Source: an uncultured Polaribacter sp. (GTDB taxonomy: Bacteria; Bacteroidota; Bacteroidia; Flavobacteriales; Flavobacteriaceae). From it: a stretch of 64,000 nt of DNA. Positions 11,732-20,245 of the stretch are shown piece after piece. Position 1 is the first letter of the stretch. Each line of letters starts with the position of its first letter. The stretch covers positions 1 through 64,000 of the forward strand of contig CANMHT010000006.1 of NCBI GenBank assembly GCA_947497755.1, written 5' to 3'. A program made the translations under genes and the position numbers. Under the pieces are notes generated by a model. It was not told the origin of the DNA and searched no databases. It worked only from the letters and a program-made list of their open reading frames with translations.

Positions 11732-12238
11732 ATGAAAAAATATATAATTGTTTTTATTATATGTAGCCTATGTGTGGTAAATACATATGGACAAAAATGG
11801 TTTAATGGTAAAGAGATGCAAAAATTTTCATCTATAAGTATATCTACAGATCCAAATGAAAATTTTAAAAGTAGTCGTAAAAATATTGCTATCGAATATG
11901 AGCGATCCTATGAAAAATATTACGCTAGGATTGAAGCAAGATATGTAGATCACTCAGAATATTCTTATACAGATGTTAGTTTGGGTGCAGGGATACATTT
12001 TTCTTTCTTTAAACATAAAAGAGACGCTTTTTACCTTGGTATTAGAGCTGGTGCAATTTATAGAAAATCTAATATATATGAAACAGTTGGGATAGAAGCT
12101 GGTATAAATTGGAGGCTAGGTAAAAAAATGATAATAGGAGTAAGAACCACTGTAGATAATAGAACAGATATGAAGCTTTGGAATGCACCTAGTAAATTTG
12201 TAAATAGTAATTATATTAAGTTAGGTATTGTACTCTAA
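11732..12238 (+). CDS. Small outer-membrane beta-barrel-like protein
   Basis: Signal peptide, alternating aromatic beta-strand pattern, ends in LGIVL. Confidence 0.55.
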   Translation: MKKYIIVFIICSLCVVNTYGQKWFNGKEMQKFSSISISTDPNENFKSSRKNIAIEYERSYEKYYARIEARYVDHSEYSYTDVSLGAGIHFSFFKHKRDAFYLGIRAGAIYRKSNIYETVGIEAGINWRLGKKMIIGVRTTVDNRTDMKLWNAPSKFVNSNYIKLGIVL

Positions 12239-12322
12239 ATTAAAATAATTTATGTAAAACAAATAATAAAATATACACGCTTTAATTTTAACATTACAGA
12301 TAACAAATTAAATAATAAGATA

Positions 12323-12598
12323 ATGAGAAAAAAATACAACTTCATATTTTTAGCATGCTTAATGCTAAGTACATTTAGCTATTCACAACGAGGTGTTGGA
12401 ACAAGTAATCCAAATAAATCTTCCATATTAGAGTTAAAGTCAACAAAAAAAGGGTTTTTAATACCAAGATTAACAAAAGTACAAAGAGATAATATTACAA
12501 ATCCAGCAGAAGGCTTGCTTATATATTGTAAAGATTGTAAAGTAAAAACACTATATATCTTTATAGAAGGAGAATGGGGGCAATTAAAGGTAAAATAA
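12323..12598 (+). CDS. Stand-alone N-terminal 'GVGTSNPNKSSILELKSTKKGFLIPRLT' head module protein
   Basis: 91 aa; clearly paralogous to first ~90 aa of the 12657-14333 protein. Confidence 0.7.
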   Translation: MRKKYNFIFLACLMLSTFSYSQRGVGTSNPNKSSILELKSTKKGFLIPRLTKVQRDNITNPAEGLLIYCKDCKVKTLYIFIEGEWGQLKVK

Positions 12599-12656
12599 AT
12601 TGCCATTTACATTTTTTTAAACATAAATACTAAGTTAACAAGTAAATATAATTAAC

Positions 12657-14333
12657 ATGAAAAATGCAAACTTATTACTAATACTATTTATTATGCTATA
12701 TTCATCTATATATGCACAAAAGGGTATTGGAACTAATAACCCAGATAAATCTGCGGTTTTAGAGTTAAAATCTAGTAATAAAGGGTTTTTATTACCTAGA
12801 TTAACAGCAATTCAACGAGATGCTATCATTTCACCAGCAGAAGGATTAATGGTCTATTGTACAGATTGTGTGCCAAAAGGATTATATATATATACTGACA
12901 CTGAATGGGGATTGTTAAAAGGAGATACAGGTAGCGCAGAACTTAAGTATTGTAGTATACAAGGGGTAATTGCTAAAAGTGTTCCAATAACAGATGCATC
13001 TGTTAGTATAATAACAACAGAACTAGATATAGATACATTTGACACTAAAGATATTAAATCTAGTAATTTGCAAATATCAGGAGTTACAGGTGTTATAGTT
13101 AATGATCCGTCTATAGAGTATATACCAGGAGGTAATAATGTAAAAATTACATATCCTCTGAGTGGTACCATCCCAACAAAAAACTTAATGACAGCCACGT
13201 TAACCTTGCCACAAGGAATTAATTGTACTATTAATACCGAGGTCGGAGACGGATATTTTAAAATACAGCCAGAGTTTATTTATACAATAGATTCTTCTAA
13301 GAGCCCAACTAATCAAACATTGTTACAAGGTGTTATTGATGATGATATTATTTTAGAAATCCCTATAGATAATACAATCTCTAAAGGAATTGCTAATGCA
13401 TATGACAGTGATTATAGTGAAGAAATTTTGGATGATGTTGGAGGAAATGCTACTAGATTTAAAACTGCTTACCCAACCACCAATGCTAATGCAGCAAATT
13501 TAGTGGTAACAGTAAGTAAAAATACCGCTGGAGATTTCTTAGTGCCTAGATTGTTATTAGACGAAACTCAGAACTTGGTCACCTTACCAGTGTTAATTGA
13601 TGGCAATGTGTCTTCAATAATCAAAATTAATATTTATGGAAACAATAAATATACAGATTCCTATGGGAATGAATATAAACATATTGTGTCACCTGTAACT
13701 GGGAGAAAATGGTTAGATAGGAACTTAGGAGCAACACGAGCGGCAACCTCGTATACAGATTCAGATGCGTTTGGGAGCTACTTTCAATATGGACGTAAGG
13801 CTGATGGGCACGAACTTCTTAATTCGAGCACGCAAAATACCCAAATTAATTTCTCTACGCAATCAAATAAATTTATTAAACATGCGTATTGGGCAACTGA
13901 AACTAACTATACTTCGTGGGGTCAACGATGGGCACGGCCATCGGGGGCATCGAATCAGGATAACTGGAATGTATTCGATAACCCGTGTCCAGATGGGTTC
14001 CATGTGCCAATGGTGTCTGAATTCATGGCGGAAAAGGCGTGGCTTGAATCAACTCAGGGCTTTGACGCGTTTAACCCGGTTTATACTGGTAAACGCGACC
14101 ATCGTGGGAACTATGTCGAGCAGACATCGCATCATTATAAGATGAGCTATTGGGCGCTAACAAATTATAGCCCATATTCGCACGAAAAGATATATCACTA
14201 TTCGGCCGGAACATACTCGGGAAATAGGATTCGCTTATACAATCCTCATGATGTTAGTAATGCCATGAGTCACGATCCATCGGGGGCATTTGTAGGGTGG
14301 GGACAGCCAATACGATGTATTAATAATCAATAA
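12657..14333 (+). CDS. FISUMP (Fibrobacter succinogenes major paralogous)-type protein; lectin-fold C-terminus, candidate DGR variable protein
   Basis: N-term head module; C-term DSYGNEYKHIVSPVTGRKWLDRNLGATRAA...NPCPDGFHVP...YWALTNYSP...GQPIRCIN matches the FISUMP/TIGR02145 pattern. Confidence 0.85.
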   Translation: MKNANLLLILFIMLYSSIYAQKGIGTNNPDKSAVLELKSSNKGFLLPRLTAIQRDAIISPAEGLMVYCTDCVPKGLYIYTDTEWGLLKGDTGSAELKYCSIQGVIAKSVPITDASVSIITTELDIDTFDTKDIKSSNLQISGVTGVIVNDPSIEYIPGGNNVKITYPLSGTIPTKNLMTATLTLPQGINCTINTEVGDGYFKIQPEFIYTIDSSKSPTNQTLLQGVIDDDIILEIPIDNTISKGIANAYDSDYSEEILDDVGGNATRFKTAYPTTNANAANLVVTVSKNTAGDFLVPRLLLDETQNLVTLPVLIDGNVSSIIKINIYGNNKYTDSYGNEYKHIVSPVTGRKWLDRNLGATRAATSYTDSDAFGSYFQYGRKADGHELLNSSTQNTQINFSTQSNKFIKHAYWATETNYTSWGQRWARPSGASNQDNWNVFDNPCPDGFHVPMVSEFMAEKAWLESTQGFDAFNPVYTGKRDHRGNYVEQTSHHYKMSYWALTNYSPYSHEKIYHYSAGTYSGNRIRLYNPHDVSNAMSHDPSGAFVGWGQPIRCINNQ

Positions 14334-14521
14334 TACATAAAATAACATAAAAATTATCAAAAACACATGAAAAATAAAATGATGGTTTCTACGGTAAACC
14401 CTACTAATTGGTTATAGCGATAATATTTAATATAAACTTGAGTTTGGCCAATGTTTTCTAGGGAGTAAGCCTTAATTAGAATAAGTTTTAATTAGTAAAC
14501 TAAATAAAGTAAGATAAAAAA
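14334..14521 (+). other. Intergenic region between FISUMP gene and RT; possible structured RNA
   Basis: 188 nt without convincing ORF; short inverted repeats ggttt-ctacggt-aaacc and aaact-tg-agttt; directly upstream of RT. Confidence 0.3.
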
Positions 14522-15664
14522 ATGGTACAAAACTACACAAAACCCTTGCCATATATGATGAAACAAGATAGTTACCCTAGCAAGGTTTTTGCAGCGTGGT
14601 TAAGGGTTACTTTTAAGCCATTGTTATTTAAACGCTTACCAACAATAGTATATGGTGGTTTTAAACATGGGTATATTGCAAATTTTATTCAAAAGCATAA
14701 AAAAGCCTACCCTTATTTTGTAAAATTAGATATACAAAAATTTTATCCAAGTATAGATCATCATCATTTAATTGTAGAAACTCAAATGGCTTATAAAGCT
14801 TTATTAGGGTTGCATTATGTGCCTAGAAAGTTTAAACAGCAATTTTTGCCTTTTATACAGCAGTTTTTTTTAGAATTTCCGTTACAAAAGCAAGGATTAC
14901 CTTTAAATTCGTCGGTAAGTAAGGCGCTGGCACCACTATTATATGTGCCCTTTTTTTTAGAGCTCAAAAAAAATGATCAAATTAAATTTATGGTGTATGT
15001 AGATGATATTTTATTATTGTGTAACTCAAAACAAGTAGCTTTAGATACCTATATAAAAATATTTAATTATTTAAAATCTATAGAACTCTCTGTAAATTTA
15101 ACAAAATTGCAGCAAGGATATTTTAGCAGCTCGCAATTAACCTATTGTGGTTATCATTTTGCTGGGGGCTATGTTGCAATTTCGCCAGAAAAACTTGCAG
15201 TATTTAAAGCCAAAATTATATCCTATTGTGAACAAAATCTTATTGTAAACGAAACAGTTTTTATAAAAAACTTAAATAGGTTAATAAATGGTTTTGGTCA
15301 CTATTATAAAAATGCCCACGTAAAAAGTGTTTATCAAAGGTTAGATTCATTTATTAGAGCTCGCGTGCGTAAGTGCTACTTAAACTCGTTGAGATCCAAG
15401 CCAACAAATAACTATTTAAAGAGTGTTGGTCTTAGAAGCTTATTTGACATAAAACTAGCTAAAAAACCAATTATAGCTAGGCTAACTAAAAAGGACTATG
15501 CTTTTAAAGAGCCGAATAAGCAACTAAAAATAAATCGATTACAAAACGAGATTTATATACAACTTTTAGAAAAGATGATTCATCAAAACTCAGAGATAAT
15601 AGGCAAGCTAAATTTGTGTGTTAAAGAACTAGTTGCGTTAAATAAATCTTTAATGAACGTGTAA
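14522..15664 (+). CDS. Reverse transcriptase (RNA-directed DNA polymerase), stand-alone, DGR/group-II-like
   Basis: FVKLDIQKFYPSIDH (motif 3), QGLPLNSSVSKALAPLLY (motif 4), MVYVDDILLL catalytic motif at 14996-15007, YCGYHFAGGYVAISPEKL (motif 7), thumb-like LNRLINGFGHYYK...RLDSFIRARVRK. Confidence 0.9.
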   Translation: MVQNYTKPLPYMMKQDSYPSKVFAAWLRVTFKPLLFKRLPTIVYGGFKHGYIANFIQKHKKAYPYFVKLDIQKFYPSIDHHHLIVETQMAYKALLGLHYVPRKFKQQFLPFIQQFFLEFPLQKQGLPLNSSVSKALAPLLYVPFFLELKKNDQIKFMVYVDDILLLCNSKQVALDTYIKIFNYLKSIELSVNLTKLQQGYFSSSQLTYCGYHFAGGYVAISPEKLAVFKAKIISYCEQNLIVNETVFIKNLNRLINGFGHYYKNAHVKSVYQRLDSFIRARVRKCYLNSLRSKPTNNYLKSVGLRSLFDIKLAKKPIIARLTKKDYAFKEPNKQLKINRLQNEIYIQLLEKMIHQNSEIIGKLNLCVKELVALNKSLMNV

Positions 15665-15683
15665 ATAATCTTGACTTATATTA

Positions 15684-15818
15684 ATGAAAAATTATTCACA
15701 AATCTATAGGTACTTGTATATCTATAGTCAATATTGGATAATTTACAAGGTTTCAAAGCAACAATTAAACAAAATACTGACTATATTAAAAGAAGGAATT
15801 CCATTTAAAAATAGATAA
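15684..15818 (+). CDS. Possible small protein (44 aa) downstream of RT
   Basis: ATG-to-TAA ORF MKNYSQIYRYLYIYSQYWIIYKVSKQQLNKILTILKEGIPFKNR starting 20 nt after the RT stop; not in supplied ORF track. Confidence 0.3.
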   Translation: MKNYSQIYRYLYIYSQYWIIYKVSKQQLNKILTILKEGIPFKNR

Positions 15819-15830
15819 TTAAACACAAGT

Positions 15831-17195
15831 ATGTTAAGAGTATATTTATTAGCATTATTACTAGTATGTAATATGTTACAAGCGCAACATAATATAATTG
15901 GAAATTTAGCGCAATATAAAAATCAAAAAATTGTTTTATATGGCTTTAATTATGAAGAAAAAATAGAGCTAGCGAGTACAACAATTGACTCTATAGGTAA
16001 CTTTAAATTAAACTATACAGAATCTTATAATGGTATTGCAGTTTTATCAATACTTAATAAGGAACAAGTTTTGTTTGTATTAACAGAACCTAAATTACAT
16101 TTAGATAAGGGCTTCTTTGATAGAACCTCAAAATTTCCGTTTACAAATAGTAAAGAAAATTCTCTTTTTTTTAATTATAAAGAAAAGCTAAAAATAAATC
16201 AACAGATCTTGCCTGCGTTGCAGCACTTGTCGATGAGATATTATGATAATCCTTTATTAAAAAAACAAAAAAAAATTTGGAAATTAATGAAGAAAGAACA
16301 AGAAAGAATTAAACTAGAAGAAGAAAAATTTATTGCAAGTTTGCCTAAAACTAGTTATTTATCTTGGTTTTTACCTTTATATAAATTAATGCATGATATG
16401 CCTTTAACAGCCAATGTGTTTAAAGAGCGTATATCTAAAAATATAACCACCTTTAGAACGATTAATTTTAAAGATAATAGATTTAAAAATAGTGGTATAT
16501 ATGAAGAATTAATTAGAGGTCATTATATTTTTTTAGGTGCTGTATCTAAACCTATGGATACTGGCTATATTCAAATGAATAAGAGTACAAGATATTTAAT
16601 TAATAGTTTAAAAGATGACAAGATAAAACTAAACAAGACAGCAAACTTTCTGTTTAATTTTTTAGAAAAGCGTAGTTACTTTAAAGCTTCAGAATATTTA
16701 TCATTAACCTTATTAGAAGAACATTATGATTTACTAGAGAGGTCATTAATAAATAAACTTGAGGGCTACCGAAAATTAAAAATTGGAAATATTGCTCCAG
16801 ATATAGACTTAGATGCAACTACTAAATTAAGTGATATTAAAAAAACAACTTTATTAGTTTTTGTAGCGAGTTGGTGTCCAGAATGTAAATTAACTAATGA
16901 AAGATTATTTAGATATTATCTGACTTGGAAAAATAAAGGAGTAGAAATAATATATTTTAGTGTAGATACAGATAAAAATGCATTTGAAACGGTATATGCA
17001 AATGCTCCTTGGAAAGTATATTCAGATTTTAAAGGTTGGGAATCTACTCCAATAAAAGATTTTTATGTGTCAGGAACACCTACCTTTTTTTTATTGAATG
17101 AAGAGTTAAAGATTCTGTCAAGACCGAAGTCGGTTGAACAAATCAATGCCATCATAAAAAACATGAGTAGCAAAGTAAAAGGTATAGATAAGTAA
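15831..17195 (+). CDS. TlpA/AhpC-type thioredoxin-fold protein, exported
   Basis: Signal peptide; LLVFVASWCPECKLTNERLFRYY redox motif; GTPTFFLLNEELKIL. Confidence 0.85.
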   Translation: MLRVYLLALLLVCNMLQAQHNIIGNLAQYKNQKIVLYGFNYEEKIELASTTIDSIGNFKLNYTESYNGIAVLSILNKEQVLFVLTEPKLHLDKGFFDRTSKFPFTNSKENSLFFNYKEKLKINQQILPALQHLSMRYYDNPLLKKQKKIWKLMKKEQERIKLEEEKFIASLPKTSYLSWFLPLYKLMHDMPLTANVFKERISKNITTFRTINFKDNRFKNSGIYEELIRGHYIFLGAVSKPMDTGYIQMNKSTRYLINSLKDDKIKLNKTANFLFNFLEKRSYFKASEYLSLTLLEEHYDLLERSLINKLEGYRKLKIGNIAPDIDLDATTKLSDIKKTTLLVFVASWCPECKLTNERLFRYYLTWKNKGVEIIYFSVDTDKNAFETVYANAPWKVYSDFKGWESTPIKDFYVSGTPTFFLLNEELKILSRPKSVEQINAIIKNMSSKVKGIDK

Positions 17196-17202
17196 TTATA
17201 GA

Positions 17203-17442
17203 ATGAACAAAAGAGTTATTTGCCCTTATTGTAATTCTATTAATATAATAAGAGTAAAGAGAAGAAAGATTTATAAACTAGTATATAAAGCAAGACTTTA
17301 TTGTTGTCTAAATTGTTTCAAAATGTTTTTAAAAGTAAAATTTTCTGATAATGTCATTCGATTGCTTAGTTTAGCACTGTTTATAGTTTTATTTATGGGA
17401 ATACTAGTTGTTACTCTTTTATTTGATTTAATTATATATTAA
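17203..17442 (+). CDS. Small zinc-ribbon + transmembrane protein
   Basis: CPYCNSINII...YCCLNCFKMF followed by TM helix. Confidence 0.6.
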   Translation: MNKRVICPYCNSINIIRVKRRKIYKLVYKARLYCCLNCFKMFLKVKFSDNVIRLLSLALFIVLFMGILVVTLLFDLIIY

Positions 17443-17543
17443 AAAGGAAACAATTAATGTATTTTTTTTGTAAAAACTATAATTGTTAAAGTTATTATCA
17501 GAAAATTTTACTTATCAAAACACCAAGTTAAATAGAAGGTATT

Positions 17544-17684
17544 TTATTTTTTGAGTATCTTCTTTAACCAATCGGGAAGTAAATGATGAAAATGTTCTTT
17601 AAAAAAGAACAAAAATTTAATAGCAATAAAAGTAAAGATAAATACAAAAAGAATCTCTTCAGAATAATTTTTTAAGAATTTCAT
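17544..17684 (-). CDS. Possible small membrane protein (46 aa)
   Basis: MKFLKNYSEEILFVFIFTFIAIKFLFFFKEHFHHLLPDWLKKILKK; not in supplied ORF track. Confidence 0.45.
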   Translation of the reverse strand: MKFLKNYSEEILFVFIFTFIAIKFLFFFKEHFHHLLPDWLKKILKK

Positions 17685-17758
17685 GTTTTCGGGGCTTAAA
17701 TATTTTTTCGAATCTAATAAAATTATTTTATTCGTAGTATATTGAAAGACAAAATCTA

Positions 17759-17868
17759 CTAATTTGGTTTATCCTTCTTTTGGGTGCTACAAGCATTTAA
17801 AAAGACTACTAACATAAGTGATGGAAATACTATTGGGTATTTATTGATAAATTGATTTTTTTAAACAT
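17759..17868 (-). pseudogene. Short lipoprotein ORF apparently interrupted at a poly-A(7) tract
   Basis: Frame ...KNQFINKYPIVFPSLMLVVFLNACSTQKKDKPN* has a lipobox (LNAC); upstream ATG TTT AAAAAAA is out of frame by one base. Confidence 0.35.
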
Positions 17869-18096
17869 ATTTATTAGATTAATTTATAAATCAAAACTAC
17901 AATCTGTCTAAGATTCTGTCTATTTTTTAACTCTCAGTTGTTGAATAATAGTGATGAGTTGTTGCTACAGCTAAATAACGGTTTTCTGTAAGGTTTGTTG
18001 TGGAGAAACTAGTCATGTATCATATCAAAATATAATTAATAAGATTACACTCTAAAGAGGAAATTTATCGACAATCAATGATATGCATTGTTATCT

Positions 18097-18891
18097 TCAG
18101 TTATTTAATATTTTATTTATCATTTCTGCAGTTTGAGTAGGTTTTTCTAGAGGAAACAAATGCCCACCATCAAATGCTATTGTGTTAAAGTTAGGAAAGC
18201 TGTTTTTCCACCAATTAACATCCGATTTTTTAAACAAAGTACTTTTGTTGCCATAAATAAGTGTGCCTTTTAGTTTACTTATCCCCTTTGGTAGTTTTGT
18301 ATATGTAGAACGATATATTTCTGCTTCTATTTCTTTTGAAAATGCTAGTTCAAAACCATTCTTCCTTTTTTTTAGTCCATATTTAAGATAGTCTGAAAAG
18401 CAATGTTTGTTAAAATGTTGGAATAGTTTTTTGGTTTTAAAATGCTCTTTGGCGTTATTTAGTGACTGAAAAAAGGACTTTCTTTTTAAGGTTCTTTTTA
18501 CCGGACCAATATAATTTTTTAATCCAATAATTTTCATCGCTTTTATAATCCTTCTTTTCCAAGGATTGTAAAGAATGGGGTCGATCAAAATAACTTTTTC
18601 AAAGAGTTCTGGTTTTATTGATGCTGCAATTAAAATAAGAGTACCACCAGTAGAATGTCCAATTCCTATTACAGGAGTAGTAAATTTTTTTTCAATGGAG
18701 TCGATTAATTCTAACGCTAAATTTTCAAGGTTTCCAATGATTTTAAATCGATCATGTCCCATTAAATTGACATAATTGATATCTGCATTGTCAATAGAAT
18801 TAAAAAGATGGTTAAAACACTTTGCAGGAAAACCATTTGGATGGGCAAACTGAATGGAATTCTTTTTCATTTCTTTTTGTCTTAATACCAC
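18097..18891 (-). CDS. Alpha/beta hydrolase
   Basis: GIGHSTGGTLILIAA nucleophile elbow; DPILYNPW; FDGGHLFPLEKP. Confidence 0.85.
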   Translation of the reverse strand: MVLRQKEMKKNSIQFAHPNGFPAKCFNHLFNSIDNADINYVNLMGHDRFKIIGNLENLALELIDSIEKKFTTPVIGIGHSTGGTLILIAASIKPELFEKVILIDPILYNPWKRRIIKAMKIIGLKNYIGPVKRTLKRKSFFQSLNNAKEHFKTKKLFQHFNKHCFSDYLKYGLKKRKNGFELAFSKEIEAEIYRSTYTKLPKGISKLKGTLIYGNKSTLFKKSDVNWWKNSFPNFNTIAFDGGHLFPLEKPTQTAEMINKILNN

Positions 18892-18920
18892 AATGAACTA
18901 GCGTTATTGTTAGTGTTTTG

Positions 18921-20039
18921 TTATTTTTCATCCAATGTTTTTAAGAGCCCAAAACACAACTGATCAATATTTCTCATGTTATTATTAAATGCAGAAACAT
19001 TGGATAGAATTATAATTCCATTGTTATTTTTCAAATCTAAAGTCATAGAAGAAGTATATCCTCCGGTTCCGCCATTGTGCCAAATCAATTCTCCACCATT
19101 CTTTCTTTTTAAGATATGCCAACCGAGTCCTATACTCATATAGTCATTTATTTTAAATGTTGGTTTTTGAGTTAGCGTTAATTCAGTATTCTTATTGTCA
19201 AATTGAGCTAAAGCAAATTTTGATAGATCTTCTATTGTAGAAAAAATGGCTCCGCCACCAGCTAAAACATCAAAATCCCAATTGGAAGCTATTTCTCCGT
19301 CGGGTTTTAATCCTTTTATGAGTTTGTTTTTGATGTTTTCTTTTTTGCTTGTAGAGTTCACCATTTTATATTTTGCGAATATTTTCTCTTGTAATAGAGA
19401 ATCAAAGCTAGATTTTGAGATCATTGCCAATTCAAAACCTAACATTCCAGCGCCAAGATTAGAGTAGTCATACTTAATTCCTGGTTTTTGATTTAGTTTG
19501 ATATCAGATGTTAAATAATCTTTGAGTTTCTCTTTATCGTAGTCTTTGTAGGGATTGTTTTGATCTACAGACAAAAGATTTAGATTAGAAGGTAATCTAG
19601 GGAGTCCAGAAGTGTGATTAGCAAGTTGCTTAAAAGTTATTTTGTGTTGAGAATTGATTTTGAAATCAAGATAATCTTGAATATTACTATCTAATTTTAG
19701 TTTTTGATTGGTTACAAAATTAGATAATAAGGTTGCTGTAAATACTTTGGTAATTGAACCTATTTCAAAAGTATGCTTGTAATTTTCTACTAACTTTATT
19801 GTGTTATTTGTTCTTTCAATTCCAATAAAGCTGATTTTCCCTTTTTTTATTAAAGCAATAGATAATTGAGTGTTGTTTGGAAATGATTTAGTGTTTTCAA
19901 ATAGAAGTTTAGATTGCTTTTTACTAATTTTAGGATTAGAGATTTCAATCCCATTTTTAGCAATTGTTATTTGTCCGTAAGAATAACTTGAAACTGCAAG
20001 CCAGACAAGTATTGTTAAATATTTTTTCATTTTCTTCAT
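18921..20039 (-). CDS. Class C beta-lactamase-related serine hydrolase
   Basis: GSITKVFTATLL (SxxK), YDYSNLGAGML (YxN), IWHNGGTGGYTS. Confidence 0.9.
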   Translation of the reverse strand: MKKMKKYLTILVWLAVSSYSYGQITIAKNGIEISNPKISKKQSKLLFENTKSFPNNTQLSIALIKKGKISFIGIERTNNTIKLVENYKHTFEIGSITKVFTATLLSNFVTNQKLKLDSNIQDYLDFKINSQHKITFKQLANHTSGLPRLPSNLNLLSVDQNNPYKDYDKEKLKDYLTSDIKLNQKPGIKYDYSNLGAGMLGFELAMISKSSFDSLLQEKIFAKYKMVNSTSKKENIKNKLIKGLKPDGEIASNWDFDVLAGGGAIFSTIEDLSKFALAQFDNKNTELTLTQKPTFKINDYMSIGLGWHILKRKNGGELIWHNGGTGGYTSSMTLDLKNNNGIIILSNVSAFNNNMRNIDQLCFGLLKTLDEK

Positions 20040-20245
20040 AATAAATGCAACTTGATAAAGGGGTAAACGATTGATATTGCGTTATTTTTTGAAATATAAA
20101 TCAAATATTAAAATCGTCAAAAAGATTTTTTATCTTTTCTAAGTTTTTATGAATCAGGTGTGTATATTGTCAATGTTTTGTGTAAATCGAAGTACTCTAT
20201 TTTCTAATAAATGAATAGCAAAATGATATTGTTAAAGTCTGCTCA

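Noticed and set aside
13765-14145. 126-aa ORF in another frame inside the FISUMP gene
   Set aside because: Overlaps the well-supported FISUMP frame; low-complexity basic translation. The open frame is best explained by loss of A-containing stop codons in the G3-shifted segment.
14334-15664. Retron
   Set aside because: No msr/msd-type long inverted repeat pair flanking a candidate ncRNA and no typical retron motif; association with a FISUMP gene fits a DGR-like role better.
14334-15830. Group II intron
   Set aside because: No recognisable 5' GUGYG start, domain V or AY 3' end around the RT; no maturase/endonuclease extension recognised. Cannot be fully excluded without RNA folding.
15665-15830. 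Template repeat downstream of RT
   Set aside because: Compared by eye with 13680-14333 on both strands; no alignable stretch even allowing free A substitutions.
17443-18096. Template repeat or ncRNA in the large intergenic gap
   Set aside because: No similarity to the FISUMP 3' end; part of it is better explained by small minus-strand ORFs.
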